Source of the DNA: Alphaproteobacteria bacterium
Lineage (GTDB): Bacteria; Pseudomonadota; Alphaproteobacteria; Rhizobiales; Xanthobacteraceae
Direction: 5' to 3'
NCBI GenBank assembly: GCA_005884765.1
Contig: VAZV01000170.1
Coordinates: 1-52,773 of the forward strand
Length of the DNA stretch: 52,773 nt
Under the pieces are notes generated by a model that saw only the letters and a list, made by a program, of their open reading frames with translations, had not been told where the DNA came from and ran no database searches. This document shows, one piece after another, positions 19,153 to 27,490 of the stretch. Numbering within the stretch: the stretch's first letter is position 1; the number at the start of each line of letters is the position of its first letter. A program made the translations under genes and the position numbers.

Positions 19153-19692
19153 TCAGTTCGTTGAATGATGCGACAGCGCATCGTCCGTATCCGCGGAATG
19201 CGGCGCTGCGTTTTGCTGCGAGACCGACGCTGCTCCAGCCTGCGGCTGCATCGGAAAAGCGATCGGTGGCGACGCTCGGTCGCCGAGAGCATGCCTCATC
19301 ACGGCTATCTCGTGCTGCTGTGTCGCGACGATCTGCTGGGCCAGTCGGCGAAGCTGTTCGTTGTGGCCGTATTTTAGTTCGGCGTGCGCCATGTCGACTG
19401 CGCCCTGATGGTGCGGCACCATCATCTCGACAAACTCGCGATCGACGTCGCCGTTCGGCTTGATCATCATGTCCGCCATCATCTTCTTCATGGCGGCATT
19501 GTTCTCCGACAGGAACGGCTGCTCCTCCGCATGATCCGACGAGTCCGCCACATAGTGGATCGACCTCGCTTCGCGGAGGTGATGTGTCGTGGTCGGATCC
19601 TTCGCCAACGCTAACGACGACGCCGCGACTGACGCCGTGGTCGCCATCGAGATCACGCGTTTGCGCACAAAGGAGCGCGAGAACAGAACCAT
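19153..19692 (-). CDS. DUF305 exported protein
   Basis: 179 residues from the ATG at 19692, which has GGAGG 6 bases upstream. Signal peptide at about 1-30 (RKRVISMATTASVAASSLALA). The DUF305 core (about 60-145) shows MKKMMADMMIKPNGDVDREFVEMMVPHHQGAVDMA and QQIVATQQHEIAVM, a ferritin-like helical bundle with conserved Met/His. Members often accompany copper or other metal-handling genes. The C-terminal tail is Ala/Gln/His-rich. It is probably the first gene of the RND operon. Confidence 0.88.
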   Translation of the reverse strand: MVLFSRSFVRKRVISMATTASVAASSLALAKDPTTTHHLREARSIHYVADSSDHAEEQPFLSENNAAMKKMMADMMIKPNGDVDREFVEMMVPHHQGAVDMAHAELKYGHNEQLRRLAQQIVATQQHEIAVMRHALGDRASPPIAFPMQPQAGAASVSQQNAAPHSADTDDALSHHSTN

Positions 19693-20024
19693 CCTTACCT
19701 CCGGACATAGCAAGTCATTGGGTTGCGGAAAACTTCCCACCGCCCAGCCTGAGCTTCCTCGATATCTTCTTGGAAGGGTTACCCCAACGAAACTCCCGGC
19801 AGCGCTATGAGCTCCGGGAGCATCTGAAATATGAAGTCCAGACGCTCTCTTCTCAATTAAAAAGCAATTTAGAAATTTGAAGTCGTTTTTTGAATGTCCG
19901 AAGCATTCACCTCGCGCGCTGTTGATACCGCGTGAGGAAACGTGCCTTTAATAGGTCGATCGCTTCTCCACTTCCCGGGAGGAGCCAACAGTGTTGGTTC
20001 TTCATATCCAAATGGAGAAATCGA
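19693..20024. other. Divergent promoter region
   Basis: 332 bp between the DUF305-RND operon (minus) and a small exported-protein gene (plus). It contains AT-rich element copy 5 almost centrally, so one regulator could serve both directions. No gene seen. Confidence 0.5.
19854..19872. promoter_or_regulatory. AT-rich element copy 5 (divergent region)
   Basis: CAATTAAAAAGCAATTTAG, 162 bp from the DUF305 start and 153 bp from the divergent small exported-protein start. Differs from the dps copy at two positions only. Confidence 0.5.
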
Positions 20025-20255
20025 ATGACCAAGCGTACACTTCTTTCGGCTGCCATGATCGCCGCAGCCATGATTGCAACTCCCGCCATGGCTCGCGAGA
20101 GCCATGTCGGCTCGCGGCACGTCGCAACGGACGCCTATGCGAGCACCGGGCCTTACGTTGACGGAAGCGCCTGCGTTCGGGCTCCGGCGGTGGGCGCATT
20201 TGCGACTGAGCCCTGGGACAACGGTCCGCCGTGCGAACCCGCGACGGTTTATTGA
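20025..20255 (+). CDS. Small exported protein, function unknown
   Basis: 76 residues from the ATG at 20025, with GGAGA 6-7 bases upstream; the frame before it is ignored. Signal peptide MTKRTLLSAAMIAAAMIATPAMA, then about 53 residues with two Cys (SACVRAP and GPPCEP). Same plan as the protein at 4933-5172. A strong terminator at 20303-20347 follows, so it is probably a one-gene transcript. Confidence 0.7.
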   Translation: MTKRTLLSAAMIAAAMIATPAMARESHVGSRHVATDAYASTGPYVDGSACVRAPAVGAFATEPWDNGPPCEPATVY

Positions 20256-20302
20256 TCCGCCCGCGTCGGGACGCGGCCTAGCCGTTCGCTGCTACCTCGA
20301 AG

Positions 20303-20347
20303 AGGTCGGGCTGGAAACAAGATTCCGCCAGCCCGACCTTTCTTGTT
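20303..20347 (+). terminator. Strong rho-independent terminator
   Basis: Perfect 12-bp stem AGGTCGGGCTGG / CCAGCCCGACCT (20303-20314, 20328-20339) with a 13-base loop, then TTTCTTGTTT. It ends the small exported-protein gene. Confidence 0.85.
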
Positions 20348-20435
20348 TGGGTCATGCTACCTGCCACCAGCGATGACTGCCTGGCGAAGTCCGAATGTGG
20401 AATTTTGGCTAGCAGATGAGTGAGATAGCCGGACC

Positions 20436-20453
20436 GAATAAAATTCAATTTAG
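20436..20453. promoter_or_regulatory. AT-rich element copy 6
   Basis: GAATAAAATTCAATTTAG, 150 bp upstream of the small membrane protein at 20603. The right half AATTTAG is identical to copies 4 and 5; the left half is looser. Confidence 0.4.
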
Positions 20454-20602
20454 TGGTATAGCCTTTATGGCCAACCTACATCCGCTCGCTAAGTGATCAC
20501 CGCAACCTGCGAAGCACTTAGCACGCAGCAATCGGGTGATGCGGCTTGTTCAACGGCACGCACGCCAGGAGCGCTGGGAAGCAACGGATTGGGTCAGAAG
20601 AG

Positions 20603-20824
20603 ATGCACACTCAGAGGAAATACCGACGCGGTGACTTGAGACCAGCGATGATAGCCGCAATTGTCGCAATTGGGGGTATAGCAGCCATCCTCTTTGGCGA
20701 CCTCGAACCAAGCAACGCTTCGCAGAATAGCGGCACCGCGAGGATGATCACGGCCGCCGCGGTGTCCAGGGCCGGCGCGGTCGAGATTCCGTCGGAGCTG
20801 TCCGCAGCCCCGCCCGCTTCCTAA
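20603..20824 (+). CDS. Small single-pass membrane protein
   Basis: 73 residues from the ATG at 20603 (MHTQRKYRRG); a weak AGAAG precedes it. A basic N-terminus is followed by one hydrophobic helix (about 16-32, MIAAIVAIGGIAAILFG), then an Ala/Ser-rich tail of about 40 residues. By the positive-inside rule the tail is periplasmic. No known family. The next small gene begins 76 bp downstream on the same strand, so both may share a transcript. Confidence 0.5.
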   Translation: MHTQRKYRRGDLRPAMIAAIVAIGGIAAILFGDLEPSNASQNSGTARMITAAAVSRAGAVEIPSELSAAPPAS

Positions 20825-20899
20825 TCGCACCTGGAGCCTGGAAGGCCCCGTCGACCCGGAGCACACCAGGTTTCGGCCCAGCAGGATAGAGAAAGGCCA

Positions 20900-21127
20900 A
20901 TGCAAATCACCGTCGTCGCCCTGATGTGCCACGCGCTGGCCAATATCAGTCAGCCCGTCTGCCGCGAGGAAATCGTTGTCAAGGACGAGATGCCCATGCA
21001 GGCCTGCTTACTCTCCCAGGCCGCGCTCGCCGACTGGAAAGCGCATTCGATCTATGCCGGCGAACAATGGAGGATCGGCAGAATCAAATGCGTCCCCGGT
21101 GACTATGTCATCAAAGGGGCGGCCTGA
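20900..21127 (+). CDS. Small hypothetical protein with conserved Cys
   Basis: 75 residues. ATG at 20900 with GAAAGG upstream. Contains four Cys (CHAL, PVCREEIV, QACLLSQ, IKCVPGDY), and an amphipathic centre (LADWKAHSIYAGEQWRIGRIKC). No clear signal peptide, though the first 15 residues are rather hydrophobic. I recall no named family. Same strand as the small membrane protein upstream. Confidence 0.6.
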   Translation: MQITVVALMCHALANISQPVCREEIVVKDEMPMQACLLSQAALADWKAHSIYAGEQWRIGRIKCVPGDYVIKGAA

Positions 21128-21258
21128 CGCCGGTCCAATCATCCGTCTAATTATCGCAAGATAAGGCAATCCGCGTTCGGGTGCCCGCGTCCGGGTGCGT
21201 CGTATCGCGGCGCCCGCGCAGTCCCGACGCGCGGTGATAGGTAACGCGCACGCACAAG

Positions 21259-21357
21259 TTAGGCAAACGCGATAGCGAGCAAGCCAGAGCAGAGGAGGAA
21301 AAGACCGGAAACAGTTACGGCGAGGAAACTGTAAGAAGCGAATTCTTCACGTGTCAT
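21259..21357 (-). CDS. Tiny putative membrane peptide
   Basis: 32 codons: MTREEFASY, then a continuous hydrophobic stretch (SFLAVTVSGLFLLCSGLLAIAFA) to the stop. This is the size and pattern of single-helix bacterial micropeptides. A GGTGG-like ribosome site precedes the ATG at 21357 with only moderate fit. No homology can be judged at this length. Confidence 0.4.
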   Translation of the reverse strand: MTREEFASYSFLAVTVSGLFLLCSGLLAIAFA

Positions 21358-21625
21358 GATACACCACCCACCGTTCGGCGAAATCTAGCTGTTCCTTGCA
21401 ATCGGCTCTTTCCAGACGAGCAGTGAGACTAGAACGAGTGAGATTGATGCTCAATTGTACGTGGGTACGCATCCGATACCGAAAGGGATAGGAGAATCAT
21501 ACGGAAGTTTGTGATGTTTGCCTTTCAGGTCCCGTCATCCTGGACGTTCAGGCTGGTCCACTCCTGCTGAGTGCTCATCTGGACCGCGGAACACCCGGTT
21601 CCACCCGATAGCCAGCGAAACATAA
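21358..21625. other. Intergenic, no gene seen
   Basis: Nothing convincing on either strand. One small palindrome GGAACACCCGGTTCC near 21588-21602 is noted. Confidence 0.4.
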
Positions 21626-21913
21626 CTAGACGATGCGGTCCCGCTTCGGATTTGCCGTCGACAGCTTGTGCATTTCAGGTCGAGACCCAGCGACAGCGGC
21701 GCGAGGCAGCTCTCGCGAAAACAACGTAACGTTCACCCCTGATAAAACGGCTTCCGAATCCGGACTTGGTCCAGCCTGGATCAGGCCATCATGGCGCATC
21801 GAGACCTCCGAGAACGGAGAGGCGGCCGCACGGTCAAGTAAGGCCCGGAGTTTCGGATGTAGGCCCTCGTTACGCGATGCTGCGAGAACGCTGAATTGAT
21901 GGAGAAAGGTCAT
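21626..21913 (-). CDS. Hypothetical protein (uncertain)
   Basis: 95-residue frame with ATG at 21913 and AGGA about 9 bases upstream. Sequence is mixed and soluble (HPKLRALLDRAAASPFSEVSMRH) without signal, membrane helix or motif. The opposite strand is also open over nearly the same span, so strand and reality are uncertain. AT-rich element copy 7 lies 95 bp upstream of this start. Confidence 0.3.
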   Translation of the reverse strand: MTFLHQFSVLAASRNEGLHPKLRALLDRAAASPFSEVSMRHDGLIQAGPSPDSEAVLSGVNVTLFSRELPRAAVAGSRPEMHKLSTANPKRDRIV

Positions 21914-22319
21914 TACTGAGGTCCTATGCTACTCCCGCAGTTAGTAGTTTGCGGCGTCCTGCAACACCTTGGGCATAGAGAAGAGATAGCGCTTCGGGCG
22001 AATGAGACGATTAAATACGAATTTATTCTACGGTCTGAGTTGCCAGAATTCGCGTGTCACGCAGAATGTCATCACTGAGGGGCCCGCAGCGAAGCTGAGC
22101 GGCGATCACATGCGCAACGATTGAGGCAAGACCGGCACAATCGCAGCAATAGAATCAAAGGCATTGCCAAGCCGGTGGCTACATTTCTGCCACGCCCGGG
22201 TCTCGCGAACGCAAGCCTGTCAACAGATGACGCTGGAACAGACGACGTTGCGAAACAGTGACACCGCCGCAGGCGTCGTGTTGCCGGGATCTCGATCACT
22301 CGTAAACAGGAATGACTTC
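21914..22319. other. Upstream region of catalase
   Basis: 406 bp. It holds AT-rich element copy 7 at 22008-22028. The rest is the probable catalase leader; no convincing operator for OxyR or PerR could be picked out by eye. Confidence 0.4.
22008..22028. promoter_or_regulatory. AT-rich element copy 7 (before catalase)
   Basis: ATTAAATACGAATTTATT at 22010-22027, 291 bp before the catalase start. Keeps both halves of the shared element. Confidence 0.45.
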
Positions 22320-23783
22320 ATGGCCAAACGCCCTACCCTCACCACCGACAGCGGTATGCCGGTTTCCGACAACCAGAACAGCATCACGGCGGGCCCGCGT
22401 GGCCCAGTGCTGATGCAAGACTTCGTTCTGTTCGAGAAGCTTGCCCACCAAAACCGCGAGCGCATTCCCGAACGCAGCCAGCACGCCAAGGGCTCGGGCG
22501 CCTATGGCACCCTGACCATCACGCACGACATCACGAAATACACCAAGGCCAAGGTGTTGCAGAAGGGCAAAACGACCGAAGCTTTCCTGCGCTTTTCGAC
22601 GGTGGCGGGCGAGCGCGGCGCCGCCGAGGCCGAGCGCGATGTACGCGGCTTCGCGCTGCGCTTCTATACCGAAGAAGGCAACTGGGACTTGGTCGGCAAC
22701 AATACGCCGATTTTCTTCGTACGCGACGCGCTGAAGTTCCCTGACTTCATTCACACCCAGAAGCGGCATCCTAGAACCAACATGCGCTCGCCGACCGCGA
22801 TGTGGGATTTCTGGTCGCTTTCGCCCGAGAGCCTGCACCAGGTCACCATCCTGATGTCGGACCGCGGCTTGCCGCAGAGCTATCGCAATATCGACGGCTT
22901 CGGCTCTCATACCTACTCGTTCATCAACGCCAAAAACGAGCGGCACTGGGTAAAATTCCATTTCAAGACCATGCAGGGCATCAAGAACTGGACCAACGCC
23001 GAGGCCGCCGAGAAGGTCGCCTACGACCGCGAGACCCATCAGCGCGATCTGTTCGAGTCGATCGAGCGCGGCGATTTCCCGAGATGGAAGTTCTCGGTGC
23101 AGATCATGCCGGAGAGCGACGTCGGCAAGCATTGGTACAACCCGTTCGACCTCACCAAAGTATGGCCGCACAACGACTATCCGCTGATCGAGGTCGGCAT
23201 TCTCGAGTTGAACCGCAATCCCGACAATTATTTCGCTGAGGTCGAGCAGGCCGCGCTCTCGCCCGCCAATATCGTACCCGGCATCAGTCATTCGCCGGAC
23301 AAGATGCTGCAGGCTCGGATCTTCTCCTATGCTGATGCGCACCGCTATCGCGTTGGTGTCAATGCGGACCAGCTTCCAGTCAACAAGCCACGCTGTCCCG
23401 TGCACACTTACAACGTTGACGGTGCCATGCGGCTCGCCGGCAACCCGAATCCTGATGCCTATTACGAGCCGAACTCGTTCAACGGCCCGGTGCAGGACGA
23501 GCGCTTCCGCGAGCCGCCACTGAAGATCTCCGGCGATGCCGACCGCTACAATCACCGCGACGGCGACGACGACTATCGTCAGCCCGGCGACTTGTTCCGG
23601 CTCATGACGGCCGACCAGAAGGAGCAGCTGTTTCAGAACTACAAGGCAGCGATGCAAGGCGTGCCGGTCGAGATCGTCAAGCGGCAGATCGTCCACTGCT
23701 ACAGGGCTGATCCCGAATACGGAGCTGGCATCGCCAAGGCGATGGGCATCGATTTCACGCCGCGGATGGTCGCCGCGGAGTAA
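22320..23783 (+). CDS. katA: Monofunctional haem catalase
   Basis: 487 residues from [14 protein letters not shown] at 22320, with AGGA upstream; this is the normal length and N-terminus of small-subunit (clade 3) catalases, so the longer open frame is rejected. Converts hydrogen peroxide to water and oxygen in the cytoplasm. Active-site His55 lies in [10 protein letters not shown], the catalytic Asn in [11 protein letters not shown], and the proximal haem Tyr in [14 protein letters not shown]. All core motifs are intact. The context of Dps and a peroxidase fits peroxide defence. Confidence 0.97.
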   Translation: MAKRPTLTTDSGMPVSDNQNSITAGPRGPVLMQDFVLFEKLAHQNRERIPERSQHAKGSGAYGTLTITHDITKYTKAKVLQKGKTTEAFLRFSTVAGERGAAEAERDVRGFALRFYTEEGNWDLVGNNTPIFFVRDALKFPDFIHTQKRHPRTNMRSPTAMWDFWSLSPESLHQVTILMSDRGLPQSYRNIDGFGSHTYSFINAKNERHWVKFHFKTMQGIKNWTNAEAAEKVAYDRETHQRDLFESIERGDFPRWKFSVQIMPESDVGKHWYNPFDLTKVWPHNDYPLIEVGILELNRNPDNYFAEVEQAALSPANIVPGISHSPDKMLQARIFSYADAHRYRVGVNADQLPVNKPRCPVHTYNVDGAMRLAGNPNPDAYYEPNSFNGPVQDERFREPPLKISGDADRYNHRDGDDDYRQPGDLFRLMTADQKEQLFQNYKAAMQGVPVEIVKRQIVHCYRADPEYGAGIAKAMGIDFTPRMVAAE

Positions 23784-23882
23784 CGCTGCCCATTTCGGCG
23801 GGCCTGCGGCCGCTCCTCCCGTGCCGCCGGCCCCCTCAACAATTCAATGCGCGCGGCGCACGTTCATCTCTGGAGATCAGGA

Positions 23883-24629
23883 ATGTCCAACCGAATCGCA
23901 GCCAAGCTCCTCGCGGAGTTCATCGGCACCTTCGCGTTAATATTCATCGGCGCCGGCGCCGCGGCCGTGGTCGGCGGCGGTGCCGGCCTGGCCGGTGTCG
24001 CCGCGATTGCCTTCGCCCACGGTTTGACCGTGATGGCTTTCGCTTTCGCCTACGGTCCCGTGTCGGGCGGACACTTCAATCCCTCCGTCACCACCGCCGT
24101 GTTCGCCGCTGGCGCCATGCGCGCCGGCGAGGCAGCCGGCTACATCCTCAGCCAACTCGTTGGTGGTCTCCTTGGCGCGCTCTTGTTGGGGGCCGTACTG
24201 GGCGGCGCGGAGACCGGCCTTGGCACGCCGATGCTCGCGCACAACCTTTCTCTCGGCGCGACGACGCTCACAGTCACCCCTTGGGCCGGCTACGTGATAG
24301 AGGCGGTGCTCGGCTTCTTCCTGTCCACTGTCGTACTCGGCACCGCGGTTGCAGGCCGCGCCGGCAATCTCGCGCCGCTGGCGATCGGCATGACCCTGGT
24401 CCTCAACATCATCATGGCTGGGCCCCTCACCGGCGCCGCCTTCAACCCCGCGCGGGCGCTTGGCCCGATGGTCGCGACCGGCAATTTCAGCGATGCCTGG
24501 CTGTACCTGACAGCCCCGATCGTTGGCGCCATCGTCGCTGCCATTCTGCACACCGGCCTCGCCCGGCTCGCGCAAGAGCGGATGGCGACGGCCGGCACCA
24601 GCGCGGCCGCCCGAACGCCCGCCGAATGA
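23883..24629 (+). CDS. Aquaporin / MIP-family channel
   Basis: 248 residues with six hydrophobic helices. The two pore loops are GGHFNPSVTTAV (Asn66, with NPS instead of NPA) and GAAFNPARALGP (Asn188, canonical NPA followed by Arg). The start at 23883 has CAGGA upstream. The length and the ARALGP motif favour a water channel of AqpZ/AqpN type over a glycerol facilitator, which would have a longer loop and Asp after the second NPA. NPS in the first loop is a common variant. It lies 100 bp after catalase, and peroxide or water passage is conceivable. Confidence 0.9.
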   Translation: MSNRIAAKLLAEFIGTFALIFIGAGAAAVVGGGAGLAGVAAIAFAHGLTVMAFAFAYGPVSGGHFNPSVTTAVFAAGAMRAGEAAGYILSQLVGGLLGALLLGAVLGGAETGLGTPMLAHNLSLGATTLTVTPWAGYVIEAVLGFFLSTVVLGTAVAGRAGNLAPLAIGMTLVLNIIMAGPLTGAAFNPARALGPMVATGNFSDAWLYLTAPIVGAIVAAILHTGLARLAQERMATAGTSAAARTPAE

Positions 24630-24687
24630 AGCTTCTTTAATCAAGATTGCGATGGCTCGGGGCTTCGCCGATTATCCTGCAGCATGA

Positions 24688-24900
24688 ATGGGCAAGCCTT
24701 ACCCTTTGGATCTTCGGAAGCGTGTGGTTGCAGCGGTTGTGACCGGCGGGTTGTCCTGCAATCAGGCCGCCAAGCACTTCGGGGTTGCCGTCAGCACGGC
24801 GATTGGATGGGTGCGGCGGCAGCGAGAGACCGGCAGCGTTGCGCCGGGGAAAATGGGCGGGCATCGACAGAAAGCGATTTCTGGTGAACACCGTGCCATC
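24688..24900 (+). pseudogene. IS630-family transposase 5' fragment
   Basis: The first about 70 codons of an IS630-type transposase: MGKPYPLDLRKRVVAAV, then SCNQAAKHFGVAVSTAIGWV (helix-turn-helix) and RETGSVAPGKMGGHRQKAI. After GEHRA the family sequence is lost and the frame runs into unrelated DNA that matches a recombinase in another frame. The DDE domain is gone. A relic of an insertion element. Confidence 0.8.
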
Positions 24901-24907
24901 GGTTTGA

Positions 24908-25249
24908 AATCGATCTTCTATGGTACCGCATTCGATGCGGCGGACGAAGGTTACTCAAATCTATCGCAAGACTGGCAATCTTCGTGCTGTCCAGCTTCTA
25001 CTCGGTCATACGAAGCTGGGGAGCACCGTCCGTTATCTCGGAATTGAGGTAGACGATGTTCTACACATCGCCGAGCAAATCGAGCCCACATCTAGTCATC
25101 GAATCCCGCCTATCCCCAGTGGTCGCTTGCGCGCCAAAAAACGGACGTTCCCCGAAAATCAGGTGTTCGACCCAATCCCTTCCCGCATTTTGACCGGATT
25201 GGCTGTTTCTCCCTCGCCTCTTCGCCGCAAAGTGCTAGAATTTAAGTAA
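24908..25249 (+). pseudogene. Tyrosine recombinase (integrase) C-terminal fragment
   Basis: Only the C-terminal catalytic part remains: HSMRRTKVTQIYRKTG, then AVQLLLGHTKLGSTVRYLGIEV. The HxxR, GH and nucleophile Tyr positions of box II are present; the first catalytic Arg and the N-terminal domains are missing. It abuts the IS630 fragment directly, so the insertion or a deletion fused two mobile genes. After IAEQIE the frame continues into non-homologous sequence. Confidence 0.8.
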
Positions 25250-25368
25250 ATCTGACCTGAAAGACCGAATGACACCGCGCGAGCTCATCGCTTTCGTCGG
25301 CGCCTCGGCTTCAGTTCGCCGGAACGCGAAAAGAGCGCAGCTCTGCCATCGGCACACGGGAGGACACC

Positions 25369-27171
25369 ATGCTCGACAAAGCCCTGGACGGAAAAATGTC
25401 TGACCTGCTCAACGCGCTCGACAAAGCGCTGTCTGCTGGCGAGGTTGAACGCGCCGTCGATCTCTTTCAGACGGACTGCTACTGGCGCGACCTCGTGACC
25501 TTCACCTGGAACATCAAGACAATGGAGGGCAAGGAACAGGTTCGCGACATGCTCAAGGCGCGGCTCTCCGATACGAAGCCGTCGAACTGGAAAATTGCGG
25601 ACGGAGAGGACGCTTCCGAGACAGATGGAATTATAGAGAGCTGGATACAATTCGAAACGGAGGTCGCGCGTGGCTTTGGCCACATGCGCCTGAAAGACGG
25701 TCGGATCTGGACGTTGCTGACGACCATGAGCGAACTCAAGGGATACGAAGAGCCAATGGGCTTCGACCGTCCGATGGGGGCGAAACACGGCGCCGAACGC
25801 AATCGAAAGACATGGAAGGAAGAACGCGAGGCGGAAGCCCAAGAACTCGGCTACTCGCGTCAACCCTATTGTGTTATCGTTGGTGGCGGTCAGGGCGGCA
25901 TCGCACTCGGAGCCCGCCTGCGCCAACTCAATGTGCCGACAATCATCATCGAAAAAAACGAAAGTCCCGGCGACAGCTGGCGCAAGCGTTACAAGTCACT
26001 CTGCCTGCATGATCCGGTTTGGTATGATCATCTGCCCTATCTGCCGTTTCCCCGGAACTGGCCGGTTTTCTCACCGAAGGACAAGATCGGGGACTGGCTT
26101 GAAATGTATACAAAGGTGATGGAGCTTAACTACTGGGGCTCAACCGAATGCAAGAAGGCATCTTACGACGAGAAGAGCCGCGAATGGACCGTCATCGTGC
26201 AGCGCGACGGCAAGGAAATCGTGCTTAGGCCAAAACAGCTCGTGCTTGCGACGGGAATGTCAGCCAAGGCCAACATCCCGAACTTCGAAGGCATGGATGT
26301 TTTCAAGGGCGATCAGCACCATTCGTCACAGCATCCGGGGCCGGACAAATACAAGAACAAGAAAGCCGTGGTCATCGGCTCGAACAATTCCGCCCACGAT
26401 ATTTGTGCCGCGCTTTGGGAAGTCGGAGCGGACGTCACCATGGTTCAGCGCTCGACGACCCATGTTGTGAAGTCGGACTCGCTGATGGAGCTCGGATTGG
26501 CCTCGCTTTACTCCGAGCAGGCGGTCCAATCTGGAATGACGACGGCCAAAGCCGACCTGATCTTTGCTTCTCTGCCTTACAAGATTCTGCACGAGTTCCA
26601 GATTCCGGTTTATAACGCGATCAGGGAACGCGATGCCGATTACTACAAACGTCTCGAGAAGGCAGGATTCCTGCTCGATTACGGTGACGACGATTCAGGT
26701 TTGTTCATGAAATACCTGCGGCGTGGATCCGGATACTACATCGACGTCGGCGCTTCGGAATTAGTAGCCAATGGCAGCATCAAGCTAAAGAGCGGCGTCG
26801 ATGTCAAAAAACTCACGGAACATTCCGTCATCTTGAGCGATGGCACCGAGCTGCCAGCTGATCTCGTCGTTTACGCCACTGGCTACGGTTCGATGAACGG
26901 CTTTGCCGCGGATTTGATCTCCAGGGAAGTTGCCGACCGGGTAGGCAAGGTCTGGGGACTAGGCTCGAATACGACCAAGGATCCGGGCCCTTGGGAAGGC
27001 GAGCAGCGAAACATGTGGAAGCCGACGCAACAGGAGGGGCTTTGGTTCCACGGCGGTAACCTGCACCAGTCACGCCACTACTCCCAGTTTCTGTCCCTTC
27101 AGTTGAAGGCGCGAATGGAACGTATTCCCACACCAGTCTACGGTCTTCAGAAGGTCCATCATCTGAGCTGA
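25369..27171 (+). CDS. Flavin-containing monooxygenase with N-terminal NTF2-like domain
   Basis: 600 residues. Residues about 10-130 resemble a SnoaL/NTF2-like fold (LNALDKALSAGEVERAVDLF, WRDLVTFTWNIKTMEGKEQVRDML). Then comes an FMO/YUC-type NAD(P)H flavoprotein: FAD motif GGGQGG at 172-177, GDSWRKRYKSLCLHDP, ATG motif VLATGMSAK, second dinucleotide site GSNNSA at 337-342, and a late YATGY. Such fusions act as oxygenases on carbonyl or hetero-atom substrates; substrate unknown. Ribosome site GGGAGG before the ATG. Composition looks less GC-rich than its neighbours and it follows the mobile-element scar, so recent gain is plausible. Confidence 0.9.
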   Translation: MLDKALDGKMSDLLNALDKALSAGEVERAVDLFQTDCYWRDLVTFTWNIKTMEGKEQVRDMLKARLSDTKPSNWKIADGEDASETDGIIESWIQFETEVARGFGHMRLKDGRIWTLLTTMSELKGYEEPMGFDRPMGAKHGAERNRKTWKEEREAEAQELGYSRQPYCVIVGGGQGGIALGARLRQLNVPTIIIEKNESPGDSWRKRYKSLCLHDPVWYDHLPYLPFPRNWPVFSPKDKIGDWLEMYTKVMELNYWGSTECKKASYDEKSREWTVIVQRDGKEIVLRPKQLVLATGMSAKANIPNFEGMDVFKGDQHHSSQHPGPDKYKNKKAVVIGSNNSAHDICAALWEVGADVTMVQRSTTHVVKSDSLMELGLASLYSEQAVQSGMTTAKADLIFASLPYKILHEFQIPVYNAIRERDADYYKRLEKAGFLLDYGDDDSGLFMKYLRRGSGYYIDVGASELVANGSIKLKSGVDVKKLTEHSVILSDGTELPADLVVYATGYGSMNGFAADLISREVADRVGKVWGLGSNTTKDPGPWEGEQRNMWKPTQQEGLWFHGGNLHQSRHYSQFLSLQLKARMERIPTPVYGLQKVHHLS

Positions 27172-27490
27172 TAGTCTATTCGATTGCTTTAAGCATGGTC
27201 CGGACACGGCCGCTGACATCAGCTTTTCGCGAAGGTCCATTTCGCGCCACGAGCGGTCATTCGCCAACTGATAGGCCTCCGGCCGAGAACTTGCCGATCT
27301 CGACTTGCTCTTAACCGTGCAGGTCTTAGCGCAGTTCCTCAATTCCCTGTTGCAGCCGAGGCAGGATAACTGCCGGCCTCTGCGTTGACGGGCTATGGGA
27401 ATGCGCTCCGGGTGCAGGTGAGTTCGCACGTCCACGGTTTTAACGCGCCCTGGTGTTGGCTAGTGTGCGGACGATGAACAGGGGAATTAC
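27172..27490. other. Intergenic, no gene seen
   Basis: 319 bp between the monooxygenase and the sugar dehydrogenase. No credible gene, terminator or repeat was recognised; it presumably carries the dehydrogenase promoter. Confidence 0.4.

Larger units (their letters stand above)
20256..20602. other. Intergenic region with terminator and AT element
   Basis: 347 bp. Holds the terminator at 20303-20347 and AT-rich element copy 6 at 20436-20453. Nothing else is recognised. Confidence 0.5.

Noticed and set aside
22296..23696. 466-residue minus-strand frame opposite catalase
   Set aside because: Exact shadow of a highly conserved catalase gene with no own motifs.
25235..25252. GAATTTAAGTAAATCTG before the FMO gene as a further copy
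   Set aside because: The halves are in the opposite order (ATTTA-AG-TAAAT), so it is not the same element.
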